Shown: positions 15,868 to 24,089 of the stretch, piece by piece
How positions within the stretch are numbered: position 1 is the stretch's first letter
Layout of the letters: every line of letters starts with the position of its first letter
Program-made: the position numbers and the translations under genes
Source: Citrobacter arsenatis
Lineage (GTDB): Bacteria > Pseudomonadota > Gammaproteobacteria > Enterobacterales > Enterobacteriaceae
DNA length: 64,000 nucleotides
Direction: 5' to 3'
Assembly (NCBI RefSeq): GCF_004353845.1
Contig: NZ_CP037864.1
Coordinates: 2,232,001 to 2,296,000 of the forward strand
The notes under the pieces: generated by a model
Told to the model about the DNA's origin: nothing
The model's database searches: none
What the model saw: the letters and a program-made list of their open reading frames with translations, nothing else

Positions 15868-17259
15868 TTAGCGATGCGCCAGTTCGGCGTTATCGTCGCT
15901 GTCCAGAATTGTTTTATCGGTCTGCTTGAGCCATTGGCTGGTCAGCGTACCGGCAGTCATAGAACCGCTTACGTTCAGCGCGGTACGACCCATATCGATC
16001 AGCGGTTCAACGGAGATCAGCAGCGCAACCAGCGTGACCGGCAGACCCATAGCAGGTAGGACGATCAGCGCGGCAAACGTTGCACCGCCACCGACACCCG
16101 CAACACCTGCGGAACTCACGGTCACGATACCGACCAGCGTGGCAATCCACATTGGGTCCAGTGGATTGATACCGACGGTCGGTGCAACCATCACTGCCAG
16201 CATTGCCGGGTACAGGCCCGCACAACCGTTCTGACCAATCGTAGCGCCAAAAGAGGCGGCGAAAGAGGCGATGGATTCAGGCACGCCCAGACGACGGGTC
16301 TGCGCTTCAACGTTCAACGGAATTGAGGCTGCGCTGGAACGACTGGTGAAGGCGAAAGTCAGCACCGGCCACACCTTGCGGAAGTATTTCAGCGGGCTAA
16401 CGCCGTTAATACCCAACAGGATCCCGTGAACCACGAACATAATGCCCAGACCGAGATAAGAGGCCACGACGAAGCTACCCAGCTTGATGATGTCCTGCAG
16501 GTTGGAGCCTGCAACCACTTTGGTCATCAGCGCCAGAACACCGTACGGCGTCAACTGCATCACCAGACGAACCAGTTTCATCACCCAGCTTTGCAGGGTA
16601 TCGATAGCGACCAAAACGCGCTCGCCTTTTGGTGCATCATCTTTCAGCAGTTTCAGTGCGGCAACTCCCAGGAATGCAGCGAAGATAACCACGCTGATAA
16701 TCGACGTTGGGTTCGCTCCGGTCAGATCGGCAAACGGGTTTTTCGGAATAAATGACAGTACCAGTTGCGGAACGCTAAGGTCCGCCACTTTGCCAACATA
16801 GTTGGTTTCAATCGCGTTCAGACGTGCGGTTTCGGCACCACCTTGCACCAGGCCTTCGGCGGTCAGACCGAACAGGTTGGTCACCAGAACCCCTACCAGC
16901 GCAGCAATCAACGTGGTAAACAGCAGCGTGCCGATGGTCAGAAAGCTGATTTTACCTAACTGAGAGGCGTTGTGCAGGCGCGCAACGGCGCTGAGAATAG
17001 ACGCAAACACCAGCGGCATGACAATCATCTGCAGCAGTTGGACATAACCGTTGCCGACAATGTTGAACCACTGTACGGAATCTTTAAGAACCTGGCTGTC
17101 GGAGCCATAAATGGTGTGCAGGGCAAGGCCAAACACGACACCCATGACCAGACCAACCAGTACTTTTTTTGCCAGACTCCACTGTTTGTGACGGGCTTGC
17201 GCCAGCACGAACAACAGCACTACGAACACGATAATGTTCGCGATTAATGGAAAGTTCAT
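15868..17259 (-). CDS. tcyP: L-cystine:cation symporter TcyP (YdjN)
   Basis: Inner-membrane L-cystine importer of the dicarboxylate/amino acid:cation symporter (DAACS, SLC1-like) family. At 463 residues, with about eight membrane segments and two re-entrant loops; the serine-rich loop TSRSSAASIPLNVE and the NGCAGLYPAM segment are family signatures. In E. coli expression depends on CysB. It is transcribed alone with a good RBS (GGAGAACGGGG) before ATG 17259. The 135-bp gap before ydjM contains no recognised element. Confidence 0.94.
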   Translation of the reverse strand: MNFPLIANIIVFVVLLFVLAQARHKQWSLAKKVLVGLVMGVVFGLALHTIYGSDSQVLKDSVQWFNIVGNGYVQLLQMIVMPLVFASILSAVARLHNASQLGKISFLTIGTLLFTTLIAALVGVLVTNLFGLTAEGLVQGGAETARLNAIETNYVGKVADLSVPQLVLSFIPKNPFADLTGANPTSIISVVIFAAFLGVAALKLLKDDAPKGERVLVAIDTLQSWVMKLVRLVMQLTPYGVLALMTKVVAGSNLQDIIKLGSFVVASYLGLGIMFVVHGILLGINGVSPLKYFRKVWPVLTFAFTSRSSAASIPLNVEAQTRRLGVPESIASFAASFGATIGQNGCAGLYPAMLAVMVAPTVGINPLDPMWIATLVGIVTVSSAGVAGVGGGATFAALIVLPAMGLPVTLVALLISVEPLIDMGRTALNVSGSMTAGTLTSQWLKQTDKTILDSDDNAELAHR

Positions 17260-17394
17260 CCCCGTTCTCCTGATCTTATTATGCGTATCACCGTTTAAAG
17301 GTGATTCTGTTGGCGCAAGATTAGCAGAACTGTGACTTGCCTCTTATATTCAAATGGAATTGTTTATGCCAAAAATAACTTTTTGGCTGATTTA

Positions 17395-17982
17395 TTAGTC
17401 AACCTGGTGCGTTATAAAACGATTAAACTGCATTTGCAGCGTATTTATCATCTGGGATGACCAGCGCACCGCGCTGTTCTCTTGTACGGTCTGTGGCATC
17501 CAGATTGCCCATGCGAACAGCGCCATGCACAGAAATCGCTCCAGTTGATTACCTTTTTGCGGCACGAGAATGGGCAGGCGAAAACGCCAGCGGCAGGGCC
17601 AAAGCAGGGGGACGCCTGCCGGGGTCAGCATGTCGGCCAGAATGTGGCTGAGATAACCGAGAACCATACCTTGTAAGGCATCAGCCGGTATTATCCAACT
17701 GTCCGGGACTTTCAGGTAAAACGTGGCCAGTAGGGCAAAGACCGCCAGCAGGCTATGTGTAAACCCGCGATGACCAAATGCCCGGGCAATGGGTTTTGAT
17801 ATCCACTTCAGACGCTGCCCCAGCAGAGATTTGGGATGATCGATATCCGGCAGCAGGCACGTTAAAATGGCTGAAGGAACAATATGCCACCAGTCACCCT
17901 GCGCAAGAACGGGCGTTAGCTCGGCATTCTTGGCAAAAACCGCACAGGCAATAGAAAAAAGAAGGTGACCTTCCGCCGTCAT
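17395..17982 (-). CDS. ydjM: SOS-induced inner membrane protein YdjM
   Basis: Membrane-bound metal-dependent hydrolase-like protein (DUF457/YdjM family) of unknown substrate, part of the LexA regulon in E. coli. Characteristic motifs are LPDIDHP near residue 50, GHRGFTHSLLAV near 75 and HILADMLTPAGVPLLWP near 120, suggesting a His/Asp metal site at the membrane. ATG 17982 gives 195 residues; a TTG four codons upstream is unlikely. A perfect CTGT-N8-ACAG LexA box lies 17 nt upstream, so SOS control is conserved. Confidence 0.92.
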   Translation of the reverse strand: MTAEGHLLFSIACAVFAKNAELTPVLAQGDWWHIVPSAILTCLLPDIDHPKSLLGQRLKWISKPIARAFGHRGFTHSLLAVFALLATFYLKVPDSWIIPADALQGMVLGYLSHILADMLTPAGVPLLWPCRWRFRLPILVPQKGNQLERFLCMALFAWAIWMPQTVQENSAVRWSSQMINTLQMQFNRFITHQVD

Positions 17983-17998
17983 GATAAAACCCAATAAA

Positions 17999-18014
17999 CT
18001 GTCGATTCATACAG
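17999..18014 (-). promoter_or_regulatory. LexA box of ydjM
   Basis: CTGT-ATGAATCG-ACAG on the minus strand is a perfect LexA core. A further CTGTATAAA half-site lies just upstream (about 18025-18033) without a proper partner; it may be the decayed second box known in E. coli. Confidence 0.88.
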
Positions 18015-18077
18015 TATAGGGGTTTTATACAGTAGGCGGAAGAGGTGACGTTGTAACCCTTTGTCACAAGTGTGCCT

Positions 18078-18839
18078 TTACCGCGCCAGCCAACCGCCAT
18101 CCACGGCCAGCGTATAGCCATGAATATAGTCAGAGGCAGGACTGGCGAGGAAAACAACCGGGCCTTTCAGGTCATCAGGCGTGCCCCAACGTCCGGCGGG
18201 AATACGATCGACAATCTCCTGATTACGCTCGCTGTCTTCGCGTAACTGCTGTGTGTTATTGGTCGCCATATAGCCGGGAGCGATGGCATTGACATTGATC
18301 CCCTGGGAGGCCCACTCATTGGCCAGCAGGCGGGTGATACCCAGCACGCCGCTTTTTGAAGCAGTATAGGAAGGAACGCGAATACCGCCCTGGAAAGAGA
18401 GCATTGAGGCAATGTTAATGATTTTTCCGCCGTTGCCCTGAGCCAGAAACTGGCGCGCCACGGCCTGTGACAGAAAGAAAACGGATTTGAGGTTGAGATT
18501 CATTACGTCATCCCAATCCTTTTCGCTGAAGTCCAGCGCATCCTGACGACGTATGGTTCCCGCATTGTTGACCAAAATATCGACCCGACCAAATGCCGCC
18601 ACCGTTTGTGTCACGATACTGGCGAGCCCATCTTGTTGGCTGAGATCGGCCTGAATAGCCATAAAGCGTCGACCGAGGGCGTTAATTCTCTCTGCGGTTT
18701 CATGCGGTATTTTACGATTCACGCCGACCACATCGCAGCCTGCTTCGGCCAGCGCCAATGCCATACCCTGCCCAAGGCCGGTATCACATCCGGTGACAAT
18801 GGCGACTTTACCCTCGAGACGAAAAGCTTCCTGAATCAT
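18078..18839 (-). CDS. KduD-like 2-deoxy-D-gluconate 3-dehydrogenase (SDR)
   Basis: Short-chain dehydrogenase closely resembling KduD, which reduces 2,5-diketo-3-deoxygluconate in pectin/hexuronate breakdown. The NAD-binding motif TGCDTGLG is at residues 16-23, the structural motif NNAG at 91-94, and the catalytic Tyr158-x3-Lys162 in SYTASKSG. At 253 residues it is full length. It stands between hxpB (yniC) and ydjM, which are neighbours in E. coli, and has no kduI, kdgR or uronate genes beside it. It may be a KduD paralogue acting on another keto-sugar acid; the true substrate is not deducible. Confidence 0.85.
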   Translation of the reverse strand: MIQEAFRLEGKVAIVTGCDTGLGQGMALALAEAGCDVVGVNRKIPHETAERINALGRRFMAIQADLSQQDGLASIVTQTVAAFGRVDILVNNAGTIRRQDALDFSEKDWDDVMNLNLKSVFFLSQAVARQFLAQGNGGKIINIASMLSFQGGIRVPSYTASKSGVLGITRLLANEWASQGINVNAIAPGYMATNNTQQLREDSERNQEIVDRIPAGRWGTPDDLKGPVVFLASPASDYIHGYTLAVDGGWLAR

Positions 18840-18934
18840 GTTTACCCCAACTATTTATGTCATTAACGCTTGCGCTATAGAGGAAGGATAGGAGAGGTTA
18901 AACAGAAATACAATTAGAAATGAAACGATGTTTT

Positions 18935-18977
18935 AAAAAACCGTAGTGAGATGGGCAATGCAATCATTGCCCATCGC
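18935..18977 (-). terminator. Terminator between hxpB and the kduD-like gene
   Basis: GATGGGCAAT and ATTGCCCATC (18951-18976) form a 10-bp perfect stem. On the minus strand it is followed after 10 nt by TTTTTT. The gap from the stem to the T run makes efficiency uncertain. Confidence 0.6.
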
Positions 18978-18981
18978 AGGA

Positions 18982-19650
18982 CTAGCCGCGCAGGTGAACG
19001 GCGGTGAGTTCGGTGAGCGAGGTCAGTTTGACGTCGGCAAGAACGAAGCGAGGATCGGCCTGATTTTCATGTGCCGGCACCACGATGGAACGCATACGGG
19101 CGGCTTTCGACGCAATCATGCCGTTCACCGAGTCTTCCAGGGCTACGCAGTTTAAAGGAGCAATGCCGAGCTTCGCCGCGCAATCGAGATAAACCTGCGG
19201 GTGCGGTTTGCTATAAGGCAGCTTTTCCGCAGAAGCCAGCGCATCGAAATCATCGCGCAGATCAAACATGGTCAGCACTTTTTCCAGCATATGCAGCGGC
19301 GAGGCGGATGCCAGTCCTACTTTGATTCCCTGAGATTTGCACAACGCCACAGCTTCACGCACGCCCGGCAGTAACGGCTTTGTTTCTTCCACTAACGCAA
19401 TTGCTCGGGTGATGATGCGCTCGGTGACTTCCTGACGTGAGGGACCGTTCCACGGTTGCTGCGCAAACCACAAATCAACCACCATGTCGATGCGTAGGCC
19501 AAGGGTGTCGGGAAGTTCATGGCGGCGGGAGATATCAACGCCTAAACTTGCTATCACATCCAGTTCGGCCTGATCCCAAAGCGGTTCAGAATCGACCAGT
19601 AATCCATCCATATCGAAAATTGCAGCAAGAATTTGACGCGGGGTTGACAT
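18982..19650 (-). CDS. hxpB: Hexitol/2-deoxyglucose-6-phosphate phosphatase (YniC)
   Basis: HAD-superfamily (Cof/beta-PGM-like, subclass I cap) sugar phosphatase. In E. coli it dephosphorylates 2-deoxyglucose-6-P, mannitol-1-P and related hexitol phosphates. The nucleophile motif is FDMDGLLVDSE (Asp13, Asp15); LASASP marks motif II and PYSKPHPQVYL plus LEDSVNG motifs III and IV. ATG 19650 follows GGAGAGGTT and gives 222 residues, as in E. coli; a longer upstream reading was rejected. Divergent from yniB. Confidence 0.93.
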   Translation of the reverse strand: MSTPRQILAAIFDMDGLLVDSEPLWDQAELDVIASLGVDISRRHELPDTLGLRIDMVVDLWFAQQPWNGPSRQEVTERIITRAIALVEETKPLLPGVREAVALCKSQGIKVGLASASPLHMLEKVLTMFDLRDDFDALASAEKLPYSKPHPQVYLDCAAKLGIAPLNCVALEDSVNGMIASKAARMRSIVVPAHENQADPRFVLADVKLTSLTELTAVHLRG

Positions 19651-19817
19651 CACAACCTCTCCTTTACGGTGATAAAAGGGATTAAGAGCCAGCCTGGACG
19701 GGCTCTGAGCGTTCATTATGGCTAATTCAGCAGTATACCGCCTTTAAAGATCAGGCGAAAACGGTAATCAACGGGTAAACTTAGGCCAAAATGACACGTC
19801 TTAATCAAGGGGAACTC

Positions 19818-20354
19818 ATGACGTATCAACAGGCTGGACGCATTGCCATCTTGAAAAGGCTGGTGGGATGGGTAGTTTTCATTCCTGCGCTGATTTCAAC
19901 GCTGGTTTCAGTACTGAAGTTTATGTATGCGCACAGCGAAAAGCAGGAAGGAATTAACGCGGTCATGCTCGATTTTGCCCATGTGATGATCGACATGATG
20001 CGAGTGAATACACCTTTTCTTAACGTGTTTTGGTATAACTCGCCGACGCCCGATTTTCAAAGTGGACTGAATCTCGTTTTTTGGCTAATTTTCATTCTGA
20101 TTTTTATCGGGTTGGCGTTGCAGGACTCCGGCGCCAGAATGAGTCGTCAGGCGCGTTTTTTACGTGAAGGCGTTGAGGATCAGCTGATTCTGGAACAGGC
20201 AAAAGGCAGTGACGGGTTATCTCGCGAACAGCTTGAGTCGCGAATTGTCGTACCGCACCATACTATCTTTTTGCAAATTTTCCCGCTGTATATTTTGCCG
20301 GTGATTGTACTTGTGATCGGCTACTTCTTCTTCTCATTGCTGGGCTTTTTGTAA
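19818..20354 (+). CDS. yniB: Inner membrane protein YniB
   Basis: Conserved enterobacterial membrane protein of unknown function, 178 aa from ATG 19818 (RBS AAGGGGAA). Three hydrophobic stretches are visible: about residues 13-33, 89-103 and 152-177, separated by a soluble segment with DSGARMSRQARFLREG. No enzymatic motif is apparent. It lies between divergent hxpB and convergent yniA, the same position as in E. coli. Confidence 0.88.
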   Translation: MTYQQAGRIAILKRLVGWVVFIPALISTLVSVLKFMYAHSEKQEGINAVMLDFAHVMIDMMRVNTPFLNVFWYNSPTPDFQSGLNLVFWLIFILIFIGLALQDSGARMSRQARFLREGVEDQLILEQAKGSDGLSREQLESRIVVPHHTIFLQIFPLYILPVIVLVIGYFFFSLLGFL

Positions 20355-20363
20355 GTGCTGGTC

Positions 20364-20401
20364 TATCAGGCCTGCCGCGTTGTGACACGCCAGGCCTGAT
20401 A
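20364..20401. terminator. Bidirectional hairpin between yniB and yniA
   Basis: TATCAGGCCTG (20364-20374) and CAGGCCTGATA (20391-20401) make a perfect 11-bp stem. It lies between two convergent genes. No long T run is present, so it could equally be a REP-like stabilising hairpin. Confidence 0.6.
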
Positions 20402-20407
20402 ATCGTG

Positions 20408-21268
20408 CTAAGCCGCCAGTAACCTGTCCAGCGCTTTCTGCGCGACCACCAGATGCTGTCCCCCGAACAGAATGGCCCGATTCAGCAGCGTATAGAGCTG
20501 GTAGACGGGCTGTCTGTCGAGAAAATCCAATGGTAGCGGGGAAACCGACTGATAGCCGTCATAGATTTGCGGCGGCTGATCGGTATGCAACGGCAGCATT
20601 GCCAGATCACACTCTCTGTCTCCCCAGTAACAGGCAGGATCAAAGATGTACGGACCGTTCGGACCGAGCGCGCAGTTCCCGGACCACAAATCACCGTGCA
20701 GGAGAGACGGCTGCGGCTGATGGGCAGAGAGACGCTGCTGTACATGCTCGACAATGGCGTCGATATTGCCAAACGCAATGCCTTTTTCAGCGGCGAGTTC
20801 CAGTTGCCACCCGATACGCTGCTCGGCAAAAAAGGTTGACCAGCGACGTTGCCAGGTATTGGGTTGGGGTGTGGTCGAGAGCGCATTATCGAAGTCAAGC
20901 CCAAACTGCGGCTGATCGCTCCATTCATGCAAATGCGCCAACTGTTGGCCGAGGATAAAAGCGTTGTGCGCATCCAGAGGACGGGGAGGGAGGAAATCCA
21001 TCACCAGAAAGCTATAATCTCTGTCTGCGCCTACTGCCCAGACTTTCGGTACAGATACGGTTTGACTGCGAGAAAGTAGCTCCAGTTGGTCGGCTTCCGC
21101 CGTAAAGCCGGTTAATAGCTCTCTTTCATCGCATTTAACGAAAAAATCGCGCCCCGCATAGCGTAAATGCCATGCGGCGTGGATCTCTCCGCCGGGCAGT
21201 TCGTTACGCAGTTCGATTTCGCCTTCACCTAGTTGCTCGCTTAAAAGACGACTGATAGCCTGCCACAT
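20408..21268 (-). CDS. yniA: Fructosamine kinase-like protein YniA
   Basis: Member of the fructosamine-kinase/aminoglycoside-phosphotransferase fold family. Bacterial relatives phosphorylate ribulosamines or erythrulosamines, so a role in protein deglycation is possible but not shown. Motifs: FFVKCDERE (ATP-lysine), the catalytic loop LLHGDLWSGN near residue 195, and FDPACYWGDRE as the metal-binding Asp. ATG 21268 gives 286 residues, the E. coli length. It lies downstream of pfkB on the same strand. Confidence 0.92.
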   Translation of the reverse strand: MWQAISRLLSEQLGEGEIELRNELPGGEIHAAWHLRYAGRDFFVKCDERELLTGFTAEADQLELLSRSQTVSVPKVWAVGADRDYSFLVMDFLPPRPLDAHNAFILGQQLAHLHEWSDQPQFGLDFDNALSTTPQPNTWQRRWSTFFAEQRIGWQLELAAEKGIAFGNIDAIVEHVQQRLSAHQPQPSLLHGDLWSGNCALGPNGPYIFDPACYWGDRECDLAMLPLHTDQPPQIYDGYQSVSPLPLDFLDRQPVYQLYTLLNRAILFGGQHLVVAQKALDRLLAA

Positions 21269-21321
21269 GATGTCTCTCCCCATGTTGTCTGCCAGATCAT
21301 AAGGTTAGCGCAAGAATGCGG

Positions 21322-21522
21322 TTAAAAAACACGAACTGACGCACACCACGGACGCGTCATCGCTGGAAAGGCACTTAATGTTTGTTGTTCTTCTTCACCT
21401 CGCATCGTTGTGAAGATGCCCAGTTGCACATGATTCACTTCTTTGTAATCACGTGATTTTTTATCATAGACGTATAACACCCATGCCGACAGTTTTACGG
21501 GCAAATCCCCCGGGATTAACAC
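21322..21522 (-). pseudogene. YdiZ-like short ORF, possibly truncated
   Basis: This occupies the slot of ydiZ (pfkB-ydiZ-yniA in E. coli). An open frame encodes about 66 residues from GTG 21522, including KLSAWVLYVYDKKSRDYKE and LSAFPAMTRPWCAS, which looks protein-like. There is no ATG and no convincing ribosome-binding site; GTG 21522 and TTG 21504 are the only options. The whole pfkB-yniA gap is only 269 bp, too short for the 96-codon E. coli gene with its spacers. I infer a 5'-truncated or decaying ydiZ, but have not aligned it. Confidence 0.4.
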
Positions 21523-21537
21523 CAGGGGAAGATGTCA

Positions 21538-22467
21538 TTACTGAGTAAGATACGAATATATTTTTTGCGTATCGTCTAAAGCGCACAGACGCGTACCCTG
21601 ATTCAACGTAGCGGCGCTACCTGCAGCGACACCGTAGCGAACAATGTCTTCAAAAGGTGCGTTCTCTGCCAGTTTAAGCGTCATCGCTCCGACCATACTG
21701 TCGCCCGCGCCTACGGTACTTTGACTTTTCACCGGTGGCGGAACCACCTGAACGCAGGTATCTCTATCAACGCCCAGCGCCCCTTGCGGCCCAAGCGAGA
21801 CCACAACGCGATGCGCTTTTCCGCTTTGCACGATTTCCTGCGCGGCTTTGCGCACATCGTCGGGTTGTGTCAGTTCGCGGTTGACCAGCGCGCTCAGTTC
21901 TTTGAGGTTGGGTTTGACCAGTTCGATATTGCCGATGGTTAACGCTGCGGTTAGCGCTTCGCCAGAACTATCGACGATACAGCGGATACCCTGTTTTTGT
22001 GCCGTGGTAACGAGTCGGGTCAGCTTCTCAAGCTGAACGCCAGGTGGCAAACTGCCGCTAATAACCAGCAGCGCGCCAGACTCTATTTCCAACACCTGAT
22101 CCTGAAGTTGGTAGAACTCATCATCGGTCAGCGCAGCGCCTGGCATGACAAAGCGATACTGTTCGCCGCTGGACTCAACGTGAACATGGAGATTTTGTCG
22201 GGTCCAGTCTTTGGCTTCGACGGTGGATACGGGAACATTTTCGTCGGCGAGCAGGGCAACAAGATGCTCTCCGGTAGCGCCTCCCGCAGGGAAAATAGCC
22301 GTTGCGGTTCCGCCAAGATGGGCAATTGCGCGAGCGACGTTGATGCCGCCGCCGCCGGGTTCAAAAACCGGCGAGGTACAGCGAAGCTTACCTTCCGGGT
22401 AGATTTGCGGAGTGATTGTTGCGCTATCGAGAGAGGGCGCAAGTGTTAACGTATAGATACGTACCAT
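21538..22467 (-). CDS. pfkB: 6-phosphofructokinase isozyme 2, PfkB
   Basis: Minor ATP-dependent phosphofructokinase of glycolysis, from the ribokinase/PfkB family and unrelated to PfkA. At 309 residues it equals the E. coli protein. Family signature 1 is seen in GGGGINVARAIAHLGG near residue 38, and signature 2 with the catalytic base in STVGAGDSMVGA near 250-260. ATG 22467 follows a GGAGG ribosome-binding site. The first gene of a minus-strand group leading to the ydiZ remnant and yniA. Confidence 0.97.
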   Translation of the reverse strand: MVRIYTLTLAPSLDSATITPQIYPEGKLRCTSPVFEPGGGGINVARAIAHLGGTATAIFPAGGATGEHLVALLADENVPVSTVEAKDWTRQNLHVHVESSGEQYRFVMPGAALTDDEFYQLQDQVLEIESGALLVISGSLPPGVQLEKLTRLVTTAQKQGIRCIVDSSGEALTAALTIGNIELVKPNLKELSALVNRELTQPDDVRKAAQEIVQSGKAHRVVVSLGPQGALGVDRDTCVQVVPPPVKSQSTVGAGDSMVGAMTLKLAENAPFEDIVRYGVAAGSAATLNQGTRLCALDDTQKIYSYLTQ

Positions 22468-22633
22468 CTTTACCTCCTGTTAGGCTGTCCTCAGTCTGGC
22501 ACTTAACCCCGCGAAAGTGAAGTAATTAACAACATGATTTTTCATATCTTTATTTAAAATTATCGTTTTAAAGTTATATAAATAAAATAACGGTTTAGGA
22601 ACGCTCTTATTCAAAAAATGAAATAAGAATTTA

Positions 22634-22662
22634 TTGCTATGTTATTCGAGTCTTTTTATAAT
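22634..22662 (+). promoter_or_regulatory. Strong sigma70-type promoter upstream of ydiY
   Basis: The -35 TTGCTA (22634-22639) and a perfect -10 TATAAT (22657-22662) are 17 bp apart. Transcription would start about 22669, giving a leader of roughly 85 nt before ydiY. Confidence 0.6.
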
Positions 22663-22668
22663 TTGTTA

Positions 22669-22735
22669 CCTTTCAAGGGTCTTTTGTCATTGATCCATAT
22701 GAAAGTTTCCGAGACCGTAATGGTCTCTTTTTTTG
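22669..22735 (+). ncRNA. Candidate short leader RNA or sRNA before ydiY
   Basis: From the proposed start (about 22669) to the T run of the terminator (22734) a 65-nt transcript would be made. It is unclear whether this is an independent sRNA or the prematurely terminated leader of ydiY. No homology to a known sRNA is recognised. Confidence 0.35.
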
Positions 22736-22758
22736 TTGTACGGACTCTTAATAAATGA
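22699..22758 (+). CDS. Possible 19-residue leader ORF overlapping ydiY
   Basis: ATG 22699 opens a 19-codon frame beginning MKVSETVMVSFF and ending at TGA 22756-22758, overlapping the ydiY start by 4 nt (ATGA). It runs straight through the terminator hairpin at 22711-22734. It has no good Shine-Dalgarno, so its translation is doubtful. If translated, ribosomes would both melt the hairpin and deliver coupling to ydiY, whose own ribosome-binding site is weak. Confidence 0.3.
   Translation: MKVSETVMVSFFVVRTLNK
22711..22734 (+). terminator. Intrinsic terminator in the ydiY leader
   Basis: GAGACC (22711-22716), 5-nt loop, GGTCTC (22722-22727), then seven T. It lies 20 nt before the ydiY start and downstream of a good promoter, not behind any annotated gene on the plus strand. 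Confidence 0.75.
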
Positions 22759-23513
22759 AGCTTTTGAAGACAGTGCCCGCAGCATTACTGCTGACGGGAG
22801 GCCTGCTTGCGTCAATGCATGCTGCCGCCGATGATTCCGTTTTTACTGTCATGGATGACCCTTCCAGCGCGAAAAAACCCTTTGAAGGTAACCTGAACGC
22901 GGGATATCTCGCCCAGTCAGGCAACACAAAAAGTTCTTCTTTAACCGCAGACACCACCATGACCTGGTACGGTGAAACCACGGCGTGGTCTCTGTGGGGA
23001 AATGCCAGCAATACCTCCTCAAATGATGAGCGTTCATCGGAGAAATATGCCGTAGGTGGCCGTAGTCGTTACAACATGACCGATTATGACTATCTCTTTG
23101 GACAGGCAAGCTGGTTGACCGACCGTTACAACGGCTATCGCGAGCGTGACGTGCTGACTGCAGGTTATGGTCGCCAGTTCCTCAACGGACCGGTGCACAG
23201 CTTCCGTTTTGAATTCGGTCCTGGCGTGCGCTATGACGAGCATACGGATGGCACCACCGAAACGCAGCCGTTGGGTTATGCGTCCGGCGCCTACGCATGG
23301 CAGATGACGGACAACACCAAGTTTACTCAAGGTGTATCGGTATTCGGTGCTGATGATACAACGCTCAACTCTGAAACGGCTTTGAATGTTGCCATCAACG
23401 AACACTTCGGGTTAAAGGTAGCTTACAACGTGACCTGGAACTCTGAACCACCGGCAACGGCGCCGGAGCATACCGATCGTCGTACGACTGTTTCACTCGG
23501 CTATCGGATGTAA
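22755..23513 (+). CDS. ydiY: DUF481 outer-membrane-type protein YdiY
   Basis: Exported protein of the DUF481 family, known as acid-inducible in E. coli, function unknown. A signal peptide of about 25 residues ends near MHAAADDS. The mature chain has many alternating Tyr/Trp/Gly beta-strands and ends with an aromatic-rich strand VSLGYRM, as expected of a small outer-membrane beta-barrel. Length 252 aa. The start is the ATG shown by the signal peptide, with a weak GGAC ribosome-binding site. The leader contains a promoter, terminator and small ORF. Confidence 0.93.
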   Translation: MKLLKTVPAALLLTGGLLASMHAAADDSVFTVMDDPSSAKKPFEGNLNAGYLAQSGNTKSSSLTADTTMTWYGETTAWSLWGNASNTSSNDERSSEKYAVGGRSRYNMTDYDYLFGQASWLTDRYNGYRERDVLTAGYGRQFLNGPVHSFRFEFGPGVRYDEHTDGTTETQPLGYASGAYAWQMTDNTKFTQGVSVFGADDTTLNSETALNVAINEHFGLKVAYNVTWNSEPPATAPEHTDRRTTVSLGYRM

Positions 23514-23520
23514 TGATCCG

Positions 23521-23546
23521 CCGGGTCAAATAATTGGCCCGGTTTT
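23521..23546 (+). terminator. Intrinsic terminator after ydiY
   Basis: CCGGGTC (23521-23527) pairs with GGCCCGG (23536-23542), one G-U pair, followed by TTTT. It begins 8 nt after the ydiY stop. Confidence 0.75.
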
Positions 23547-23678
23547 CCCAATTAAAGTTAAGTTTATTTAATATGTAATCTACGTTTTATTTTTACCACG
23601 TATCAATAACGCGCTATTTTTCAGATGAATTCGATTTAATAGATAAATAAACGGAACGGCACATTAGCTGCCAATAAT

Positions 23679-23786
23679 TTAACCCCAGATCATTGCAGCC
23701 CAACGCAGCATCAGCATTGCCGCACAAATAACCAGCAGGATCACCACCATCTTCCAGTGTTTCTTTGCAAAGCGATTTGTTGGCAT
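23679..23786 (-). CDS. yniD: Small membrane protein YniD
   Basis: A 35-residue protein matching E. coli YniD in size, position (between ydiY and thrS) and sequence, beginning MPTNRFAKKHWKMVV and ending LRWAAMIWG. A basic N-terminus precedes a single transmembrane helix, about residues 14-33, so it should sit in the inner membrane with the N-terminus inside. The ribosome-binding site is AGGAAAAG a few nt before ATG 23786. It is too short for ordinary ORF callers. Function is unknown; small membrane proteins of this kind often modulate a partner complex. Confidence 0.9.
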   Translation of the reverse strand: MPTNRFAKKHWKMVVILLVICAAMLMLRWAAMIWG

Positions 23787-24043
23787 TGTTCTTTTCCTGC
23801 TCCGGTTGAATGACTTTCTGCAAGTGTAACAAAGACGTCAGGGTGTCAGTGAATTGATTTACATCATACAGTGCGCGTTGATTGCTGCTTTGATCGGTTC
23901 GTAACACCGTGTACACTGTCAACGGTGTTATCAAAAAGCGGGTGTAGGTCCAGTGTAGCCATTCAGGCGACCAGTGACATATTTCGCAGAGTGAAGCGGG
24001 AATCAGCCCATACCTTTTTGATAATTTTAAATATTGAATCTTT

Positions 24044-24071
24044 GTATGTGATCTTACGTGTGGGTCACCAC
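24044..24071 (+). promoter_or_regulatory. thrS translational operator (tRNA-Thr mimic)
   Basis: In the thrS leader, GTGAT (24048-24052) pairs with GTCAC (24064-24068) around an 11-nt loop that contains ACGT, providing the CGU anticodon-like triplet. In E. coli ThrRS binds this hairpin and represses its own translation. It ends about 20 nt before the AAGGA ribosome-binding site. Confidence 0.8.
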
Positions 24072-24089
24072 TGCAAATAAGGATATAAC

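Noticed and set aside
23614..23934. 106-codon frame on the minus strand over yniD
   Set aside because: It is a different frame across the yniD region and passes through non-coding leader; the 35-codon yniD frame has the homology and ribosome-binding site.
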